The notes under the pieces were generated by a model, which worked only from the letters and a program-made list of their open reading frames with translations, was not told the DNA's origin and made no database searches. The position numbers were made by a program, and so were the translations under genes. A DNA stretch of 64,000 nt from Phocaeicola sp. (GTDB lineage Bacteria > Bacteroidota > Bacteroidia > Bacteroidales > Bacteroidaceae), in NCBI GenBank assembly GCA_029257865.1, contig JARIAN010000053.1, positions 1-64,000 of the forward strand. Direction: 5' to 3'. Of this stretch, positions 1 through 9,368 are shown piece by piece. Each line of letters starts with the position of its first letter. Position 1 is the first letter of the stretch.

Positions 1-581
<581 letters not shown>

Positions 582-607
582 TCAGTAATACAAACCATAT
601 AGCACAA

Positions 608-636
608 GCCGTCCGTTTTTGCGGGCGGCTTTTTTA
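608..636 (+). terminator. Intrinsic terminator after gapA
   Basis: GC-rich 8-bp stem (GCCGTCCG at 608-615 with CGGGCGGC at 622-629, one G-U pair) followed directly by seven T residues. It ends the gapA transcript. Confidence 0.9.
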
Positions 637-665
637 TTTACATTTCTTAAACTTTTAGATAAAGT

Positions 666-696
666 TTTGTCGTTCCAGATTTAATCCGTTACTTTG
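666..696 (+). promoter_or_regulatory. Bacteroides-type promoter for the antiporter gene
   Basis: TTTG at 666-669 and TTACTTTG at 689-696, 19 bp apart. This matches the known Bacteroides -33/-7 pattern with one mismatch in the -7 box. It implies a 5' leader of about 110 nt before the start codon at 811. Confidence 0.55.
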
Positions 697-810
697 CAGA
701 AAATTAGCAGAAGTTGTTAAATGGCTGCTGATAACTCGATATGCACTGCTCTATATAAATTTTAGAGGATGATGCGGTGCTTAAATTTCAGGAATATATA
801 ATAGATAAAT

Positions 811-2115
811 ATGGAATTGAACAGACTGACTCCTATCGTAAACAAGCCGAATGCATGGGCTTTATCTCCTCTTGTAGTTTTTTTCTCCCTTTATTTTGTA
901 ACTTCCATTATCGTTAATGACTTTTATAAAGTGCCTATAACAGTTGCTTTCTTGTTAGCTTCTGTTTTTGCTATAGCTACTACCAAAGGGTTGTCGTTAA
1001 ATGACCGTGTGTTGCAGTTTTCAATTGGTGCGGCCAATAAAAATGTAATGCTGATGATATGGATTTTTGTGCTGGCCGGAGCATTTGCTATTTCTGCTAA
1101 AGAGATGGGGGCGATAGATGCTACAGTAGGACTTGTGCTGAAACTTCTTCCGGAGCATCTTTTGTTGGCTGGAATCTTTTTGGCTGCCTGTTTTATATCT
1201 CTGTCTATCGGGACTTCTGTAGGAACTATTGTGGCATTGATACCTGTTGCCGCGGGTATTGCAGAGCGGGCAGATTTGAGTGGGGAGTTTATGAGTGCGC
1301 TGGTAGTAGGTGGAGCTTTCTTTGGTGATAACCTGTCTTTTATTTCCGATACAACGATTGCTGCTACTCGTACACAAGGATGTGTGATGAGAGATAAATT
1401 TAGAGCAAATTTCATGATAGTAATGCCAGCAGCATTGCTTGTGCTAGGCTATTATGTGATTTATGGAATGAATGTGGAGGTGATAAGTCAGACGGAAACA
1501 ACTGATTATATAAAGATATTACCCTATCTGATTGTTCTGGGAGCGGCAATGTCTGGCATGAATGTGACGGTGGTTTTGTTGCTGGGTATCTTGTCGACAG
1601 GTGCAATAGGTCTGGCTACCGGCAGTTTTGATTTCTTTGGTTGGCTTGGTGCTTTGAATAAAGGTATTACAGGGATGGGTGAATTGATTATTGTAACCTT
1701 GATGGCCAGTGGTTTACTTGAATTGATTCGCTTTAATGGTGGAATTGATTATATTTTGTACCGCTTGACGCATCATGTGAAAACGAAGCGTGGTGCGGAA
1801 TTGAGCATCGCCTTTTTAGTAAGTGTGGCAAACCTTTGTACTGCCAATAATACCATTGCTATAATTACTGTAGGACCTTTGGCTTCTAATATAGCTGAAC
1901 GTTTTCGTGTAGACAAGCGCAAGAGTGCCAGTCTGCTGGATACTTTCTCTTGCGTAGTTCAGGGGATTATACCTTATGGTGCACAACTGTTGATTGCGGC
2001 AGAACTGACAGGTTTCTCACCTTTGAGCATTGTTCAATATCTGTATTATCCTATGGTGTTAGGATTTGTAGCGCTTTTGTGTATCTTGTTTCGTTACCCT
2101 CGTCAGTTCTCTTGA
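811..2115 (+). CDS. Na+/H+ antiporter, NhaC family
   Basis: Inner-membrane sodium/proton antiporter of 434 residues with about 11 to 12 hydrophobic segments. Family-typical conserved stretches are visible: GTSVGTIVALIPVAAG near residue 130, then GGAFFGDNLSFISDTTIAA near residue 168, which carries the acidic and polar residues thought to line the ion path. The ATG at 811 sits behind a leader with its own promoter and the gene stands alone between gapA and ileS. Likely role: sodium and pH homeostasis. A member of the wider NhaC superfamily exchanging other substrates cannot be excluded. Confidence 0.85.
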   Translation: MELNRLTPIVNKPNAWALSPLVVFFSLYFVTSIIVNDFYKVPITVAFLLASVFAIATTKGLSLNDRVLQFSIGAANKNVMLMIWIFVLAGAFAISAKEMGAIDATVGLVLKLLPEHLLLAGIFLAACFISLSIGTSVGTIVALIPVAAGIAERADLSGEFMSALVVGGAFFGDNLSFISDTTIAATRTQGCVMRDKFRANFMIVMPAALLVLGYYVIYGMNVEVISQTETTDYIKILPYLIVLGAAMSGMNVTVVLLLGILSTGAIGLATGSFDFFGWLGALNKGITGMGELIIVTLMASGLLELIRFNGGIDYILYRLTHHVKTKRGAELSIAFLVSVANLCTANNTIAIITVGPLASNIAERFRVDKRKSASLLDTFSCVVQGIIPYGAQLLIAAELTGFSPLSIVQYLYYPMVLGFVALLCILFRYPRQFS

Positions 2116-2231
2116 CATCTATAAATGGCAGAATATGTATTGAAGAAAGTGAAAAGCGGCTTTTCCCTACACTCATAGGTGGATTAGGGGAATAAACATT
2201 TAAAAAGTTTTCCTTTTATGCATATTTCTTT

Positions 2232-2239
2232 TAAATTTG
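2232..2239 (+). promoter_or_regulatory. Probable -7 box for ileS
   Basis: TAAATTTG matches the Bacteroides -7 consensus exactly, 64 bp before the ileS start. A T-rich stretch near 2208 could serve as a weak -33 element. Confidence 0.4.
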
Positions 2240-2303
2240 CAACTTGAATTTTTTAGCAGCTTGGCTGTCTTTAAATGATATTTAAGATAAAAACAACATA
2301 ATC

Positions 2304-5300
2304 ATGAGTAAGAAATTTACTGAATATTCACAACTCAACCTTTCTGATGTGAACAAGGAAGTGCTGAGAAAGTGGGATGAAAACGATGTTTTCTCTCGCA
2401 GTATGACTGAACGCGAAGGTTGTCCTTCTTTTGTCTTTTATGAAGGTCCTCCTTCGGCTAACGGTATGCCGGGTATTCACCATGTTATGGCACGTACTAT
2501 AAAAGATACGTTTTGTCGTTATAAAACCATGAAAGGTTTCCAGGTAAAGCGTAAAGCTGGATGGGACACTCATGGACTGCCTGTAGAACTTGGTGTAGAA
2601 AAGAACTTAGGCATTACTAAAGAAGATATTGGTAAAACGATTTCTGTAGCAGACTACAATAAGCACTGCCGTACAGATGTCATGAAATTTACAAAAGAAT
2701 GGACAGACCTGACCCATAAGATGGGTTATTGGGTGGACCTTGAAAATCCTTATATTACTTATGATAATCGTTACATTGAAACCTTGTGGTGGCTGCTTAA
2801 ACAGCTATACAAGAAAGGGTTGTTGTATAAAGGTTATACCATCCAGCCGTATTCTCCAGCTGCTGGAACAGGCTTGAGCTCACATGAATTGAACCAGCCG
2901 GGATGTTATCGTGATGTGAAAGACACTACTGTGGTAGGTCAGTTTAAGATGAAGAACCCGAAGCCGGAAATGACAGAGTGGGGTACTCCATATTTTATTG
3001 CATGGACTACAACTCCTTGGACTCTGCCGTCAAATACGGCTCTTTGCGTAGGCCCTAAAATTGACTACGTAGCAGTTCAGACCTATAATGGCTATACTGG
3101 TGAGAAAATGACCGTGGTGGTTGCAAAACCGTTGCTTTATGCTCATTTCAATAAAAAGGCTGAAGGTCTTGCTTTGGAAGATTACAAGCAAGGTGACAAG
3201 TTGATTCCATTTAAAGTAGTGGGCGAGTATAAAGGTAGCGATTTGGTTGGTATGGAATACGAGCAGCTCATTCCTTGGGTGAAACCAGTGGAGGCTGCAG
3301 AAGATGGTACTTGGACAGTCGCTTCGGATAAAGCATTCCGTGTAATCCCTGGTGATTATGTAACTACAGAAGATGGTACCGGTATTGTTCATATCGCTCC
3401 TACATTTGGTGCCGACGATGCCAACGTAGCTCGTGCTGCAGGTATACCTTCTTTGTTCATGATTAACAAGAAAGGTGAAACCCGTCCGATGGTTGACTTA
3501 ACAGGTAAGTTCTATCTGTTAGATGAATTGGATGAAAAGTTCGTTCAAGAGTGTATCGATGTAGAGGCTTATAAAGAATATGAAGGCCATTGGGTGAAGA
3601 ATGCATACGACCCTCAGTTTACAGTGGATGGTAAATATGATGAAAAAGCCGCTCAAGCTGCAGAGTCATTGGATATCTATATCTGCATGAAGATGAAACA
3701 GGCTAATCTTGCTTTCAAGATTGAAAAGCATGTGCATAACTATCCACACTGCTGGCGTACAGATAAACCGGTGCTTTATTACCCACTTGATAGCTGGTTC
3801 ATTCGTTCTACTGCTGTGAAGGAGCGTATGATTGAATTGAACAAGACCATTAATTGGAAACCGGAATCAACCGGTTCTGGACGCTTCGGAAAATGGCTTG
3901 AAAACCTGAATGACTGGAACTTGAGCCGTTCACGCTATTGGGGAACACCGCTTCCTATCTGGCGTAATGAAGATGGAGAGGAACTTTGTATCGGTTCTGT
4001 AGAGGAACTTTACAATGAAATTGAAAAGTCTGTAGCTGCAGGTTTCATGACAGAAAACCCTTATAAGAAACTTGGTTTTGTTCCGGGAGAATATAATAAG
4101 GCAAATTATGAGAAAATAGACCTTCACCGTCCTTATGTGGATGATATCGTATTGGTTTCGGAAAGCGGCAAGCCGATGAAACGTGAATCTGACTTGATTG
4201 ATGTATGGTTTGATTCTGGTGCAATGCCTTATGCTCAGTTGCATTATCCGTTTGAAAACAAGGAAATAGTAGATAACCGTTCTTATTATCCTGCTGACTT
4301 TATTGCTGAAGGTGTAGACCAGACTCGTGGTTGGTTCTTTACATTGCACGCTATTGCTACCATGGTATTTGACAGTGTGGCTTATAAGAATGTAATCTCG
4401 AATGGGTTGGTGCTTGACAAGAATGGAAACAAGATGTCTAAACGATTGGGCAATGCTGTTGACCCGTTTGGTGCAATTGAAAAATTCGGTTCAGACCCGT
4501 TGCGTTGGTATATGATTACTAACTCATCTCCATGGGATAACCTAAAGTTTGACACTGATGGTGTAGACGAAGTTCGCCGTAAGTTCTTTGGTACTTTGTA
4601 TAACACTTATTCATTCTTCTCTTTGTATGCAAATGTAGACGAATTTGCTTATGCAGAAAATGAAGTGCCAATGGAAGAGCGTCCGGAAATCGACCGTTGG
4701 ATTTTGTCATTACTGAACTCTCTGATTAAAGATGTAGACACTTGCTATAATGAATATGAGCCGACAAAAGCTGGACGTATGATTACTGATTTTGTTAATG
4801 ATAATTTGAGTAACTGGTATGTTCGCTTAAATCGTAAACGTTTCTGGGGAAGTGCTATGTCAACAGACAAGTTGTCGGCATATCAGACATTGTACACTTG
4901 CTTGGAAACAGTGGCTAAGTTGATGGCTCCTATCGCTCCGTTCTATTCAGACCGTTTGTACACAGACTTGATTGCTGTGACTGGACGCGACAATGTGGTT
5001 TCAGTGCATTTGGCCAAATTCCCGGAAGCAGATGAAAGTGTTATCAACAAGGAACTTGAAGCACGTATGCAGATGGCACAGAATGTTACTTCTATGGTAT
5101 TGGCATTGCGTCGCAAAGTTAACATTAAGGTGCGTCAGCCGCTGCAGTGTATCATGATTCCGGTAGTAGATGCCGATCAGAAACGTCATGTAGAAGCAGT
5201 GAAAGACTTGATCATGAGTGAAGTCAATGTAAAAGAGATTCGCTATGAAGAAGGTGTTTCTGGTATCTTGGTGAAGAAAGTAAAATGTGACTTTAAGAAA

Positions 5301-5792
5301 CTTGGTCCTAAGTTTGGAAAGCAGATGAAGGCAGTGGCTGCTGCTGTAGCAGAAATGTCACAGGAAGCTATTGCGGAGCTGGAAAAGAACGGAAAGTATA
5401 CTTTCAATATCGGTGGAACTGATGCTGTGGTTGAAACAGCCGATGTGGATATTTTCAGTGAAGATATTCCAGGATGGTTGGTTGCCAATGAAGGAACATT
5501 GACTGTTGCTCTTGAAGTGGAAGTGACAGAAGAACTTAAACGTGAAGGTATCGCTCGTGAATTGGTAAACAGAATTCAGAACATACGTAAGAGCAGCGGT
5601 TTCGAAATTACAGATAAGATTTCTATCGTATTGTCGAAAAATCCTGAATCGGATGCTGCTGTTAATGAATATAATCAGTATATTTGTAATCAAGTTTTGG
5701 CAAATTCCTTGGAACTTGCAGATGAAGTGGCAGAAGGCTCTGAATTGGAATTTGACGAATTTAAGTTGCAGATTGTGGTAACAAAATTGTGA
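2304..5792 (+). CDS. ileS: Isoleucyl-tRNA synthetase
   Basis: Class I aminoacyl-tRNA synthetase of 1162 residues that charges tRNA-Ile in the cytoplasm. The HIGH-type signature appears as GIHH at residues 57-60, and KMSKR at residues 710-714 activates ATP. The CP1 editing domain lies between them, with TTPWTLPSNTAL near residue 237. The anticodon-binding domain follows KMSKR, and a further C-terminal extension makes the protein longer than the E. coli enzyme (about 940). That length fits the eukaryote-like IleS form common in Bacteroidota. The gene heads a same-strand run with a DksA-like gene and lspA. Confidence 0.97.
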   Translation: MSKKFTEYSQLNLSDVNKEVLRKWDENDVFSRSMTEREGCPSFVFYEGPPSANGMPGIHHVMARTIKDTFCRYKTMKGFQVKRKAGWDTHGLPVELGVEKNLGITKEDIGKTISVADYNKHCRTDVMKFTKEWTDLTHKMGYWVDLENPYITYDNRYIETLWWLLKQLYKKGLLYKGYTIQPYSPAAGTGLSSHELNQPGCYRDVKDTTVVGQFKMKNPKPEMTEWGTPYFIAWTTTPWTLPSNTALCVGPKIDYVAVQTYNGYTGEKMTVVVAKPLLYAHFNKKAEGLALEDYKQGDKLIPFKVVGEYKGSDLVGMEYEQLIPWVKPVEAAEDGTWTVASDKAFRVIPGDYVTTEDGTGIVHIAPTFGADDANVARAAGIPSLFMINKKGETRPMVDLTGKFYLLDELDEKFVQECIDVEAYKEYEGHWVKNAYDPQFTVDGKYDEKAAQAAESLDIYICMKMKQANLAFKIEKHVHNYPHCWRTDKPVLYYPLDSWFIRSTAVKERMIELNKTINWKPESTGSGRFGKWLENLNDWNLSRSRYWGTPLPIWRNEDGEELCIGSVEELYNEIEKSVAAGFMTENPYKKLGFVPGEYNKANYEKIDLHRPYVDDIVLVSESGKPMKRESDLIDVWFDSGAMPYAQLHYPFENKEIVDNRSYYPADFIAEGVDQTRGWFFTLHAIATMVFDSVAYKNVISNGLVLDKNGNKMSKRLGNAVDPFGAIEKFGSDPLRWYMITNSSPWDNLKFDTDGVDEVRRKFFGTLYNTYSFFSLYANVDEFAYAENEVPMEERPEIDRWILSLLNSLIKDVDTCYNEYEPTKAGRMITDFVNDNLSNWYVRLNRKRFWGSAMSTDKLSAYQTLYTCLETVAKLMAPIAPFYSDRLYTDLIAVTGRDNVVSVHLAKFPEADESVINKELEARMQMAQNVTSMVLALRRKVNIKVRQPLQCIMIPVVDADQKRHVEAVKDLIMSEVNVKEIRYEEGVSGILVKKVKCDFKKLGPKFGKQMKAVAAAVAEMSQEAIAELEKNGKYTFNIGGTDAVVETADVDIFSEDIPGWLVANEGTLTVALEVEVTEELKREGIARELVNRIQNIRKSSGFEITDKISIVLSKNPESDAAVNEYNQYICNQVLANSLELADEVAEGSELEFDEFKLQIVVTKL

Positions 5793-5801
5793 TATGAACA
5801 C

Positions 5802-5836
5802 ATTCACCCGGTGAAAACCGGGTGAATACTTTTATT
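5802..5836 (+). terminator. Tetraloop hairpin between ileS and the DksA-like gene
   Basis: Perfect 11-bp stem (ATTCACCCGGT at 5802-5812 with ACCGGGTGAAT at 5817-5827) closed by a GAAA tetraloop and followed by the weakly T-rich ACTTTTATT. The missing clean U-run suggests partial termination or transcript processing rather than a full stop. Confidence 0.6.
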
Positions 5837-5858
5837 AACTCTTAAAACTTTTAATTCT

Positions 5859-6239
5859 ATGGCTGAAAAAACTAGATACTCGGATGCTGAACTCGAAGAG
5901 TTCCGTGCCATTATCATGGATAAACTTCAGCTCGCTGAGCGCGACTATGACAAACTGAAAAGCAGTATAATGAACACTGATGGTAATGATACCGATGATA
6001 CCTCGCCTACTTATAAGGTGCTGGAGGAAGGGGCTAATACCCTCTCAAAGGAAGAAACCACTCGTTTGGCTGCACGTCAGTTGAAATTCATACAGAACCT
6101 TCGTGCCGCGTTGGTTCGTATTGAAAACAAAACTTACGGAATTTGTCGCGAAACAGGTAAGTTGATTCCTGCAGAAAGACTTCGTGCTGTGCCTCATGCT
6201 ACTTTGAGCATAGAAGCTAAGCAGCACGGCAAGAAATGA
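5859..6239 (+). CDS. DksA/TraR-family protein with degenerate zinc finger
   Basis: Small (126 residue) acidic coiled-coil protein of the DksA/TraR family, which bind RNA polymerase through the secondary channel to modulate transcription. Residues 6-85 form the expected helical coiled coil. Residues 93-110 read YGICRETGKLIPAERLRA, the family signature, but only the first of the four zinc-ligand cysteines remains; the others are Thr, Ser and Ala. Known zinc-free DksA homologues exist, so function may persist. It lies 66 nt after ileS, separated by a hairpin. Calling it an RNA polymerase regulator is family inference. Confidence 0.85.
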   Translation: MAEKTRYSDAELEEFRAIIMDKLQLAERDYDKLKSSIMNTDGNDTDDTSPTYKVLEEGANTLSKEETTRLAARQLKFIQNLRAALVRIENKTYGICRETGKLIPAERLRAVPHATLSIEAKQHGKK

Positions 6240-6253
6240 GGTAGGTGAAACCA

Positions 6254-6351
6254 AAATGTCATTCAGAAGGATGTACAAGGTAAAGGAGCCGGAAACATTG
6301 ACTGGTGTTCGGTTGTCTTGCTTTGCATGTCTGTCTGAATGACATTTTTTT
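6254..6351 (+). terminator. Large structured element between the DksA-like gene and lspA
   Basis: A perfect 14-bp inverted repeat (AAATGTCATTCAGA at 6254-6267, TCTGAATGACATTT at 6334-6347) encloses 66 nt and ends in a seven-base T run. The enclosed segment can form at least one smaller hairpin (GCCGGAAACA with TGTTCGG). It looks like a terminator with an unusually elaborate loop; a small RNA or attenuator is also possible because the lspA start follows only 27 nt later. Confidence 0.6.
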
Positions 6352-6377
6352 ATTTTAAGAAGAACAGTTTTTTATTT

Positions 6378-7016
6378 ATGAAGAAATTTTTCACGCAAGG
6401 CCGTTTGGCTACGTTGATCGTGCTGTCGGTATTGATTATCGATCAAGTTATAAAGATATGTGTAAAGACTCAGATGCATCTGCATGAGAGTATTCATATT
6501 ACCGATTGGTTTTATATCCTGTTTACAGAGAATAATGGGATGGCATTTGGAATGGAGGTACTACCTAAGTTTTTCCTTACCATTTTTCGTATTGCTGCGG
6601 TAATTGTAATAGCTGGTTATTTATATAAGATTACTTCAAGAAAAGAGAAAATGAAGACAGGTTATGTGGCTTGTTTGTCGTTTATCTTGGCTGGAGCGAT
6701 TGGCAATATTATTGACTGTGTTTTCTATGGCGAGATCTTTAGTGCCAGTACGCGTGCCGAAGTTGCCACTTGGGTTCCTGTTGGACAAGGGTATGCCGAT
6801 TGGCTTCACGGGAAAGTTGTAGATATGTTCTATTTTCCAATCATCGATACGCATTGGCCTGACTGGTTGCCTATATGGGGGGGGGAGCATTTCATCTTTT
6901 TCAGTCCGATATTTAATTTTGCGGATGCTGCAATCAGTTGTGGCATGATAGCTTTGTTGATATTTTACGGACATTATCTTGGTGGGGATAATAAGAATGT
7001 CAAATCGAACTCTTAA
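6378..7016 (+). CDS. lspA: Lipoprotein signal peptidase (signal peptidase II)
   Basis: Inner-membrane aspartic protease that cleaves the signal peptide from diacylglyceryl prolipoproteins; 212 residues. The two catalytic aspartates are visible: D113 in GNIIDC and D183 in FNFADAA, with four hydrophobic segments. I chose the ATG at 6378 (MKKFFTQGRLATL) because an upstream in-frame ATG at 6339 lies inside the preceding stem. Compared with the E. coli enzyme (about 165 residues) there is an insert around residues 125-170, usual for Bacteroidota. A run of nine G residues at 6877-6885 lies in the coding sequence (W-G-G-E). Confidence 0.95.
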   Translation: MKKFFTQGRLATLIVLSVLIIDQVIKICVKTQMHLHESIHITDWFYILFTENNGMAFGMEVLPKFFLTIFRIAAVIVIAGYLYKITSRKEKMKTGYVACLSFILAGAIGNIIDCVFYGEIFSASTRAEVATWVPVGQGYADWLHGKVVDMFYFPIIDTHWPDWLPIWGGEHFIFFSPIFNFADAAISCGMIALLIFYGHYLGGDNKNVKSNS

Positions 7017-7027
7017 AGAAAAGATTT

Positions 7028-7819
7028 ATGAAAAAAAACGGATTGTCTGTATGGATACTGCTGTTGTCTGGTGTATTGATGGTGGCGTGTGGAAAGGAAA
7101 TCCCCGGTGACATTATCCAGCCGGATGCAATGGAGGATTTGCTGTATGACTATCATCTGGCTTCTTCCATGGAAAATTCTTTGCCATATACGGAAAATTA
7201 CAAAAAGCCATCCTATCAGAACTATGTATTCAAGAAACATCAGGTGACTCAGGCCGAATTTGATTCTTCCATGGTGTGGTATACGCGTCACAGTACTATT
7301 TTGTCGGAAATGTATGGTCACCTGCGCGACCGTTATAAAAAGACGGGTGATTATTTGAAACTTATGGTGGAAAAGCGTGAAGGGCAGGTTAATGTTTTTC
7401 TTTCGGGAGACAGTGTTGATATCTGGCAGGACCGTTCATTGTTTTGGCTTACTACGGAAGATTACACCAATAAGGTCGTTTTTTCTTTGAAGCCGGATAC
7501 TACGTTTAGGGTATCCGACTGTTTGGATTTAAGGGCCGATTTCATGTGGGTGCCTTCAGCTGCCAAAGATACTTCTCGTTCTGCTGTCATGGGGCTTAAT
7601 ATTTACCTTCAGAATGACAGTGTAGTAGGAAAGACTTTGCTGATAACAAAGTCTGGAACTCATCATATAGACGTGCAGTCTGACATGGATTCTAAATACG
7701 ACCGTATAGAAGGCTTTATTTATTACAATGCTCCGTCGTCAGAGCAGTCGCAGTTATTGGTGAATCATATCACCTTGAATCGTTATCATCAAAAAGACTC
7801 TGTTTCTCTCCATAAATAG
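7028..7819 (+). CDS. DUF4296 lipoprotein
   Basis: Putative lipoprotein of 263 residues. The N-terminus is a lipoprotein signal ending in LMVAC, with Cys near residue 21. The DUF4296 domain covers about residues 25-115 (MEDLLYDYHLA and VTQAEFDSSMVWYTRH). The C-terminal half is beta-rich and unassigned. It follows lspA by 11 nt, so the two are almost certainly co-transcribed, and this substrate-type protein sits next to the peptidase for lipoproteins. DUF4296 proteins are common in Bacteroidota; no biochemical role is known to me. Confidence 0.85.
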   Translation: MKKNGLSVWILLLSGVLMVACGKEIPGDIIQPDAMEDLLYDYHLASSMENSLPYTENYKKPSYQNYVFKKHQVTQAEFDSSMVWYTRHSTILSEMYGHLRDRYKKTGDYLKLMVEKREGQVNVFLSGDSVDIWQDRSLFWLTTEDYTNKVVFSLKPDTTFRVSDCLDLRADFMWVPSAAKDTSRSAVMGLNIYLQNDSVVGKTLLITKSGTHHIDVQSDMDSKYDRIEGFIYYNAPSSEQSQLLVNHITLNRYHQKDSVSLHK

Positions 7820-7841
7820 GAGTGAAGTGAATTAATAATAT

Positions 7842-7895
7842 AAAAGGATGTTTTGTCTGTGCTGAAGTATATAGGCAGCTGAAACATCTTTTTTC
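7842..7895 (+). terminator. Terminator after the DUF4296 gene
   Basis: AAAAGGATGTTT (7842-7853) pairs with AAACATCTTTTT (7882-7893) with one G-U pair, and runs into T residues. It closes the ileS to DUF4296 block. Confidence 0.75.
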
Positions 7896-7915
7896 TTTTT
7901 AAGTACTAGTTAGAA

Positions 7916-8278
7916 ATGTATAGAATTGCCTCTCATCGGATTCTAGATGCCTGTACTTCTTGTCTGTCTGCTTTTCAGATTGTGGAAAGGCAAGTTGACG
8001 GCACTTTCTCTTTGTATCCTTTTAGCGAAGAAATCCGGCATACAGAATGGCTGCCGGGATTGGTCATACTTTCTCCTTTTGAGATAATACGCCATAAAGG
8101 GGAGGGGTATGCCTCTTTTGTCTCTCGACTTTCGGAAGAGGCAGATTTATGGATGAGGCTCCGTTTGCAGCAAGAGGGAGATTTTACTCGTTGTATGGCT
8201 TATTGGGTAACTCCTTTTGACGTTTCTCGCATGGAGTTTCTGCCTCATTCACAGGTGAAGTGCTTGTGTGATTTTTGA
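7916..8278 (+). CDS. Hypothetical protein (120 residues)
   Basis: I do not recognise a family. The product has no signal peptide or membrane segment, is cysteine-containing (CTSC at residues 13-16, CLC near the end) and of mixed alpha/beta composition (EWLPGLVILSPFEIIRHKGEG in the centre). It lies between a terminator and the esterase gene on the same strand, with the esterase starting about 40 nt later, so the two may share a transcript. Codon use looks normal for the window, and the frame is open with a plausible ATG, which favours a real gene. Confidence 0.55.
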   Translation: MYRIASHRILDACTSCLSAFQIVERQVDGTFSLYPFSEEIRHTEWLPGLVILSPFEIIRHKGEGYASFVSRLSEEADLWMRLRLQQEGDFTRCMAYWVTPFDVSRMEFLPHSQVKCLCDF

Positions 8279-8318
8279 TAGGGGAGATATTGCAAAATGA
8301 CTTTAAACCGAATAAAAT

Positions 8319-9146
8319 ATGATTATGAAGACTAGAAAATTGTTTTTGTCTATCTGTGCAATGTGGTTGGTAGTCTCTACGGTATGGGCGGCCCGAGTAG
8401 ATACATTGCAGGTAGAGAGTGTGAAGATGAACTCTAAAAAAATAGAAACGGTAGTGATTGTGCCCGACAAGGCATTGCGTGGGGAGTTGTGTCCCGTCTT
8501 GTTCTTGCTGCATGGCTATAGCGGAAATGCTCATACTTGGTTGTCTATCAAACCCGAATTACCTGAGATGGCCGACCGTGATGGAGTTATCGTAGTGTGT
8601 CCGGATGGCGAGAACAGCTGGTATTGGGACAGTCCTTTGCATGCCGACAGCCAGTTTGAAACTTTTGTTTCATCAGAATTGGTTGGCTATATACAAAATC
8701 ATTATCCGGCTATTGACAATCGCAAGGCACGTGCTATAACTGGTCTGAGTATGGGTGGTCATGGAAGTATGTGGCTTTCCATCCGTCATAAAGATGTCTT
8801 TGGAGCGGCAGGCTCAATGAGCGGAGGAGTAGATATCCGTCCGTTTCCGAATAGCTGGGAGATGAAAAAGCAATTGGGGGAACAGGCTGAATATTCCGAG
8901 CGGTGGAACTCGCATACTGCTATCACCCAACTCTCTAAGCTTCAGAAAGGTGAGTTGGCTCTGATTATAGATTGTGGTATTGACGACTTTTTCTTGAAAG
9001 TGAATCAGCAGTTTCACGAAACTTTGGTGGCAAAGGGAATAAATCATGATTTCATTGTCCGCCCTGGAGCGCACAATCAGATATATTGGAATAATGCCAT
9101 TGACTACCAGTGGGTTTTCTTTACCAAATATTTTAAAGGTCTGTAG
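8319..9146 (+). CDS. Secreted alpha/beta-hydrolase esterase (esterase D / tributyrin esterase type)
   Basis: Serine esterase of 275 residues with a cleavable signal peptide (hydrophobic run followed by VWAA near residue 25), so it should act in the periplasm or at the surface. The nucleophile motif GLSMGGHGS places the serine near residue 144; a following GIDDFF supplies the likely acid and GAHNQIYW the histidine. An HGYSG stretch near residue 68 forms the oxyanion hole. The fold matches PF00756 esterases, which include acetyl and feruloyl esterases as well as S-formylglutathione hydrolases. Two ATG codons (8319 and 8325) are possible starts. The natural ester is unknown. Confidence 0.82.
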   Translation: MIMKTRKLFLSICAMWLVVSTVWAARVDTLQVESVKMNSKKIETVVIVPDKALRGELCPVLFLLHGYSGNAHTWLSIKPELPEMADRDGVIVVCPDGENSWYWDSPLHADSQFETFVSSELVGYIQNHYPAIDNRKARAITGLSMGGHGSMWLSIRHKDVFGAAGSMSGGVDIRPFPNSWEMKKQLGEQAEYSERWNSHTAITQLSKLQKGELALIIDCGIDDFFLKVNQQFHETLVAKGINHDFIVRPGAHNQIYWNNAIDYQWVFFTKYFKGL

Positions 9147-9172
9147 AACAGAGGTGGTTTGGCATAAAAGAT

Positions 9173-9214
9173 AGCCTGGATATTTCTTGAAATAGAGATT
9201 GTCCAGGCTTTTTT
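9173..9214 (+). terminator. Terminator after the esterase gene
   Basis: AGCCTGGA (9173-9180) pairs with TCCAGGCT (9202-9209), with an inner TATTTC/GAAATA stem, followed by six T residues. Confidence 0.85.
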
Positions 9215-9333
9215 GGTGGATAACCGGCAGTTTTCAAATTGTACTGTTTCCCTTAGTATCTGTTTACAAAATAATGTTGTCAGCCCGATAAGATTCATTA
9301 TTTTTAGGTATTTCAGATTTGTTTCTAAAAAAC

Positions 9334-9341
9334 TTACTTTG
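9334..9341 (+). promoter_or_regulatory. Probable -7 box for the flavodoxin gene
   Basis: TTACTTTG, followed by C, matches the Bacteroides -7 box with one mismatch, 28 bp before the fldA start. The -33 region (TTTC near 9311) is imperfect. Confidence 0.4.
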
Positions 9342-9368
9342 CAAAGTCAAATCAAAATAGAAATAAAG

